Of a DNA stretch of 64,000 bases, positions 61,126 to 64,000 are shown piece by piece. The stretch spans positions 186,001 to 250,000 of the forward strand of contig CAYIYZ010000002.1 of the NCBI GenBank assembly GCA_964367935.1, read 5' to 3'. Under the pieces are notes generated by a model, which worked only from the letters and a program-made list of their open reading frames with translations, searched no databases and had not been told where the DNA came from. Within the stretch, counting starts at the first letter, position 1, and each line of letters starts with the position of its first letter. The position numbers and the translations under genes are program-made. The DNA is from Scatomorpha sp964367935. GTDB taxonomy: Bacteria; Bacillota; Clostridia; Oscillospirales; Oscillospiraceae.

Positions 61126-61887
61126 GTGTTAAAGCCCGAACGCTTTGATAAGATAGTACGAGCGGTAGAGGAAAAGGGCACGGTAACGGTTGACGAGCTA
61201 TGTGATATTCTGAAAGTCTCGAAAGCGACGGTAAGGCGAGACTTGCTTGAATTAGATAGGGAGAAGATGTTAGCGCGCACGCACGGTGGTGCAACACTGC
61301 TCAGCAAGGCAATAACGGAGGAGGTACCGATAGCGGTACGAACACATATATGCAAGGAAGAGAAAGAACGGATAGCGGAGGCAGCTGTCAGTTTGATAAG
61401 TGAGGGCGAGACTATATATGTTGGAGCGGGCACGACGGCGGCGGCACTGGCGAGGCGATTAGGAGTGTTTAGCGGCCTGACGGTAGTGACAAACGATATA
61501 CAAGTAGCGACTATAGTTGCAGGCACCAAAAACTCACTTATAGTTTCCGGAGGGGCTCTGAAGGCATCGAGTTATACATTACTGGGCATTTTTACAGAAT
61601 CGGTGTTAGCAGAATTGCATGTTGATACCACGTTCATGGCGGTTGATGCTGTGGACTTGGAAAATGGCTTCATGGACTTTGGTGTTGATGAGGTAAGCGT
61701 AAAGCGAATGTTGCTGAATAACTCAAAGAAGCGAGTAATGCTTTGTGATAGCAGTAAGTTTAATATATCGGCTTTCATAGGCATTTCACAGCTATCATCT
61801 GCAGATATAGTAATAACGAATACGGATCTGGATGAGGCTATAGTAGGGCGTATGGAAGATGAGGGTGTACGAGTAATAACTGTATAA
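61126..61887 (+). CDS. DeoR/GlpR-family transcription regulator
   Basis: The 253-residue protein has an N-terminal DeoR helix-turn-helix (KGTVTVDELCDILKVSKATV, RRDLLELD) and a sugar-phosphate-binding DeoRC domain (VGAGTTAAALARRL, TNDIQVA, CDSSKFN). I prefer GTG 61126 (MLKPERFDKI), six bases after AGGGGGTGAG, over GTG 61120. It probably represses the surrounding block and responds to a phosphorylated sugar made by the FGGY kinase. Confidence 0.92.
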   Translation: MLKPERFDKIVRAVEEKGTVTVDELCDILKVSKATVRRDLLELDREKMLARTHGGATLLSKAITEEVPIAVRTHICKEEKERIAEAAVSLISEGETIYVGAGTTAAALARRLGVFSGLTVVTNDIQVATIVAGTKNSLIVSGGALKASSYTLLGIFTESVLAELHVDTTFMAVDAVDLENGFMDFGVDEVSVKRMLLNNSKKRVMLCDSSKFNISAFIGISQLSSADIVITNTDLDEAIVGRMEDEGVRVITV

Positions 61888-61906
61888 AAGTGAGGAGGAC
61901 ATTAAT

Positions 61907-62800
61907 ATGAGATCTGCAATAAAGAAGGGTATTAATATCTGGTCATTTGACTCTGCTCTTTCGATAGAGGAATGTATGAAAATGGCGAAATCCGCGGGCT
62001 TTGAGGGTATAGAGCTTGCACTTGCTAAGACGGGCGCACTGAGTCTAAACAGCAGTGAGGAGGAAATACTGGCGATAAGGACTAAGGCTGAGGAGATTGG
62101 GATAGAAATATGCAGTCTCGCAACGGGCCTTTATTGGGAGTATTCGCTTACAGCAAACAGTGCAGAGATTAGGGAATCGGCAAAACAGGTAGTACGTAAG
62201 CAGATAGATGTAGCGGCACTTTTGGGAGTGGACTGCATCCTTGTGTGTCCTGGAACGGTAGGCGTTGATTTCAGGCCGGAGGACGTTGTGCCTGACACAG
62301 ATGGTGTATCATTTTTTGCAGGCAGTGAAGTCATAGACTATGATGTAGCCTATGAGCGTAGCCAGCAGGCGCTCAAGGAACTTGCGCCATATGCGAAGGA
62401 GAAGGGCGTAATAGTAGGTATAGAGAATATTTGGAATAAGTTTTTGCTGAGCCCGCTTGAGATGCGCACGTTTTTGGATGAGATAGGCTCAGAGTATGTT
62501 GGAGCATTTTTGGACGTAGGCAATATGATGCTGTTCGGCTACCCACAGCATTGGATAAAGATACTGGGTAAGCGCATAAAGAAAGTACATTTTAAAGACT
62601 ACAGGCGTGATGCGAAGGGCCTTGCTGGTTTTGTGGATTTACTTGCCGGTGATGTGGACTGGGACCTTGTCGTAGATGCATTTGATGCCATAGGCTATGA
62701 TGGTTGGGCGAGTGCGGAGATGTGTCCGACATACAGGCTTTATACAGAGCAGATGATAATAAATGCTTCAGGGTCTATGGATAGGATACTTAGAAGATAA
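61907..62800 (+). CDS. Sugar phosphate isomerase/epimerase (UlaE/SgaU-like TIM barrel)
   Basis: The 297 residues match the AP-endonuclease-2-like TIM-barrel sugar isomerases: AIKKGINIWSFDSALS, GFEGIELALAKTG, the metal ligands in VGIENIWNKFLLSP and GAFLDVGNMM, HFKDYRR, and SAEMCP near the end. It resembles L-xylulose-5-phosphate 3-epimerases. With the kinase it would convert a keto-sugar phosphate towards the pentose phosphate pathway, an inference. Confidence 0.88.
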   Translation: MRSAIKKGINIWSFDSALSIEECMKMAKSAGFEGIELALAKTGALSLNSSEEEILAIRTKAEEIGIEICSLATGLYWEYSLTANSAEIRESAKQVVRKQIDVAALLGVDCILVCPGTVGVDFRPEDVVPDTDGVSFFAGSEVIDYDVAYERSQQALKELAPYAKEKGVIVGIENIWNKFLLSPLEMRTFLDEIGSEYVGAFLDVGNMMLFGYPQHWIKILGKRIKKVHFKDYRRDAKGLAGFVDLLAGDVDWDLVVDAFDAIGYDGWASAEMCPTYRLYTEQMIINASGSMDRILRR

Positions 62801-62834
62801 GTAACAGTAAACTCGTTTTAAGTGAGGGATATGA

Positions 62835-63623
62835 ATGGGAAAAGTAGTATTTAGCATAAAGGAGCTTTCAAAGAGCTTTGGCAGTGCGAAAGACGGCAAT
62901 CTGACCGAGGTAATAAAAGACATCAGCATGGACATACATGAGAAGGAATTTATCGTAATATTGGGCAACTCCGGTTGCGGAAAATCCACATTTTTAAAGA
63001 TGCTGGGTGGCATAGAGAGTGCTACAAGCGGCAGTCTACATTTAAATGGAGCGGACTGTGGGTTACAGATACCGTCAGAACAGTTACAGAGGTTTGGATT
63101 TGTGTTCCAGAGCAATAATCTGTTACCGTGGCGCACAGTTGAGGGCAACTTGAAGTTCATGTTACAGACAATGAAGCTAAAGGACGCGAAGTGGCATGCA
63201 CGTATAGATGAGATGCTTGATATAGTGGGATTACTCAAGTATAAGGGCGTGTATCCGCATGAATTGTCGGGCGGTATGAAGCAGAGGGTAGGCATAGCGA
63301 GGGCGCTGGTGCACGACCCTGAGGTGCTCATATTAGATCAGCCTTTGGGTGCGTTGGATGCGATAACGAGGAAGATGCTGTCATACGAGGTGCTAAACAT
63401 ATGGAAGAAGACTCAGAAGACGGTAATAATGGTCACAAACAATGTGGAAGAGGCGATATTACTGGCAGGACGAATATTTGTGCTATCGAATAAGCCGGCC
63501 GTCATTACGCATGAGATAGTGGTAGATATACCTATAGAAGAGCGCAATCCGGATATATATTCTAATGCACGCTTTAACAGCTTACGAGATCAGATAAATG
63601 AGATCGTACGTGAAACTATGTAG
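62835..63623 (+). CDS. ABC transporter ATPase (SsuB/TauB-like) with altered catalytic residues
   Basis: The 262-residue ATPase has Walker A (GNSGCGKS, 44-51), Q-loop (FQSNNLLPW) and signature (LSGGMKQ, 144-150). Walker B reads ILDQPLGALD, so the catalytic Glu is Gln169. The switch region reads VTNNVEEA, so the usual His is Asn202. Homologues have DEP and THD there. Both changes normally stop or slow ATP hydrolysis. It may pair with a second ATPase beyond the window or run slowly. It precedes the permease gene by 14 bases. Confidence 0.9.
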   Translation: MGKVVFSIKELSKSFGSAKDGNLTEVIKDISMDIHEKEFIVILGNSGCGKSTFLKMLGGIESATSGSLHLNGADCGLQIPSEQLQRFGFVFQSNNLLPWRTVEGNLKFMLQTMKLKDAKWHARIDEMLDIVGLLKYKGVYPHELSGGMKQRVGIARALVHDPEVLILDQPLGALDAITRKMLSYEVLNIWKKTQKTVIMVTNNVEEAILLAGRIFVLSNKPAVITHEIVVDIPIEERNPDIYSNARFNSLRDQINEIVRETM

Positions 63624-63637
63624 GGGAGCATGTGGTT

Positions 63638-64000
63638 ATGAAGAAAAGGACGAAAAGCGGTAACGGCATACAGGGCTTTTTATATCCCTTGCTGGTGTTA
63701 GTGGTACTTGTAATCGGGCTTGAGGTAGGACTCAGGGTGTTCAATGTACCTACCTATGTTTTACCAACGCCGATAGGCATATTGACAAAGACGGTAGAGA
63801 GTTTTCCGGAGATACTACCACATTTTCTGTTCACATTGCGGATAGTGGTAATGGGCTTTACGGTAGCAATACCATTGGGAATATTACTTGCAGCGCTGTT
63901 CTCGCAGTTTGATATACTTGTAAAGGCAGTGACGCCTGTTATTATCTGGGTTGTAATAACCCCGATGATAACGTTGATACCTCTACTTATGCTGTGGTTG
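63638..64000 (+). CDS. ABC transporter permease (SsuC-like), 5' part
   Basis: The frame starts at ATG 63638 (GGGGAG nearby) and stays open to the window end, giving 121 residues. It has an N-terminal membrane helix (YPLLVLVVLVIGLEVGL), the typical VPTYVLPTPIGIL segment, HFLFTLRIVVMGFTVAIPLG and a further hydrophobic stretch. This matches BPD_transp_1 permeases of nitrate/sulfonate-type importers and fits the ATPase and binding protein of this block. Confidence 0.88.
   Translation, partial: MKKRTKSGNGIQGFLYPLLVLVVLVIGLEVGLRVFNVPTYVLPTPIGILTKTVESFPEILPHFLFTLRIVVMGFTVAIPLGILLAALFSQFDILVKAVTPVIIWVVITPMITLIPLLMLWL

Overview
The window looks like a chromosomal piece of an anaerobic, spore-forming, flagellated member of the Clostridia (Bacillota). 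The reasons are a Bacillus/Clostridium-type fla/che operon with FliY, FlbD, CheC, CheD and CheV, a FliW-CsrA-flagellin switch, an alpha/beta-type small acid-soluble spore protein, an S-layer-homology protein, strong AGGAGG ribosome sites and frequent TTG/GTG starts. No rRNA, tRNA, CRISPR array, insertion sequence or prophage was recognised.

Layout. 1-1.8 kb: the end of an SLH surface protein and a DHH phosphoesterase. 1.9-8.0 kb (minus strand): flagellin with a regulated leader, then the chemotaxis operon cheA-cheW-cheR-cheB. 8.2-10.7 kb: a FliK-like/FlhB-C-like pair and a PilZ protein. 10.8-36.6 kb: one uninterrupted 32-gene plus-strand fla/che operon behind two housekeeping-type promoters. 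It encodes the basal body, export gate, switch, hook, stator, sigma-28, adaptation proteins, a ParA ATPase and a ComFB-domain protein, and ends at a 12-bp-stem terminator. 36.6-47.0 kb: late flagellar genes behind sigma-28-type promoters (fliD-fliS-chaperone; flgM-flgN-flgK-flgL-DUF6470-fliW-csrA), with a secreted C39 peptidase and a nucleotidyltransferase-like gene between them. 47.2-49.0 kb: a chemoreceptor. 49.0-54.0 kb: a spore-associated block (SASP, a 984-residue DUF11/SdrD-like protein, a Cys-rich protein, a coiled-coil protein, and a small protein sharing sequence blocks with two of them). 54.0-64.0 kb: a metabolic block with a GDSL hydrolase, a BtpA-family protein, a lipoprotein binding protein, a PrsA-like lipoprotein, an M42 peptidase, an FGGY kinase, a DeoR-type regulator, a sugar epimerase and an SsuBC-like ABC transporter cut by the window end.

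How it fits together. The early operon makes sigma-28 (FliA). FlgM would hold FliA until the hook is finished, after which four sites of the form TA(A/T)(G/T)-N14-(G/A)ACGATA(A/T) would drive flagellin, fliD, the flgM operon and, less certainly, the C39 peptidase. Flagellin translation is probably set by CsrA at two leader hairpins and relieved by FliW. Points that stand out: a ParA-ComFB pair at the operon end with no flhF; a displaced flgC and no fliL; a CheB without receiver domain; a CheC with one broken active site beside a FliY with two intact ones; sequence blocks split among three neighbouring putative spore-surface genes; and an ABC ATPase lacking both its catalytic Glu and switch His.
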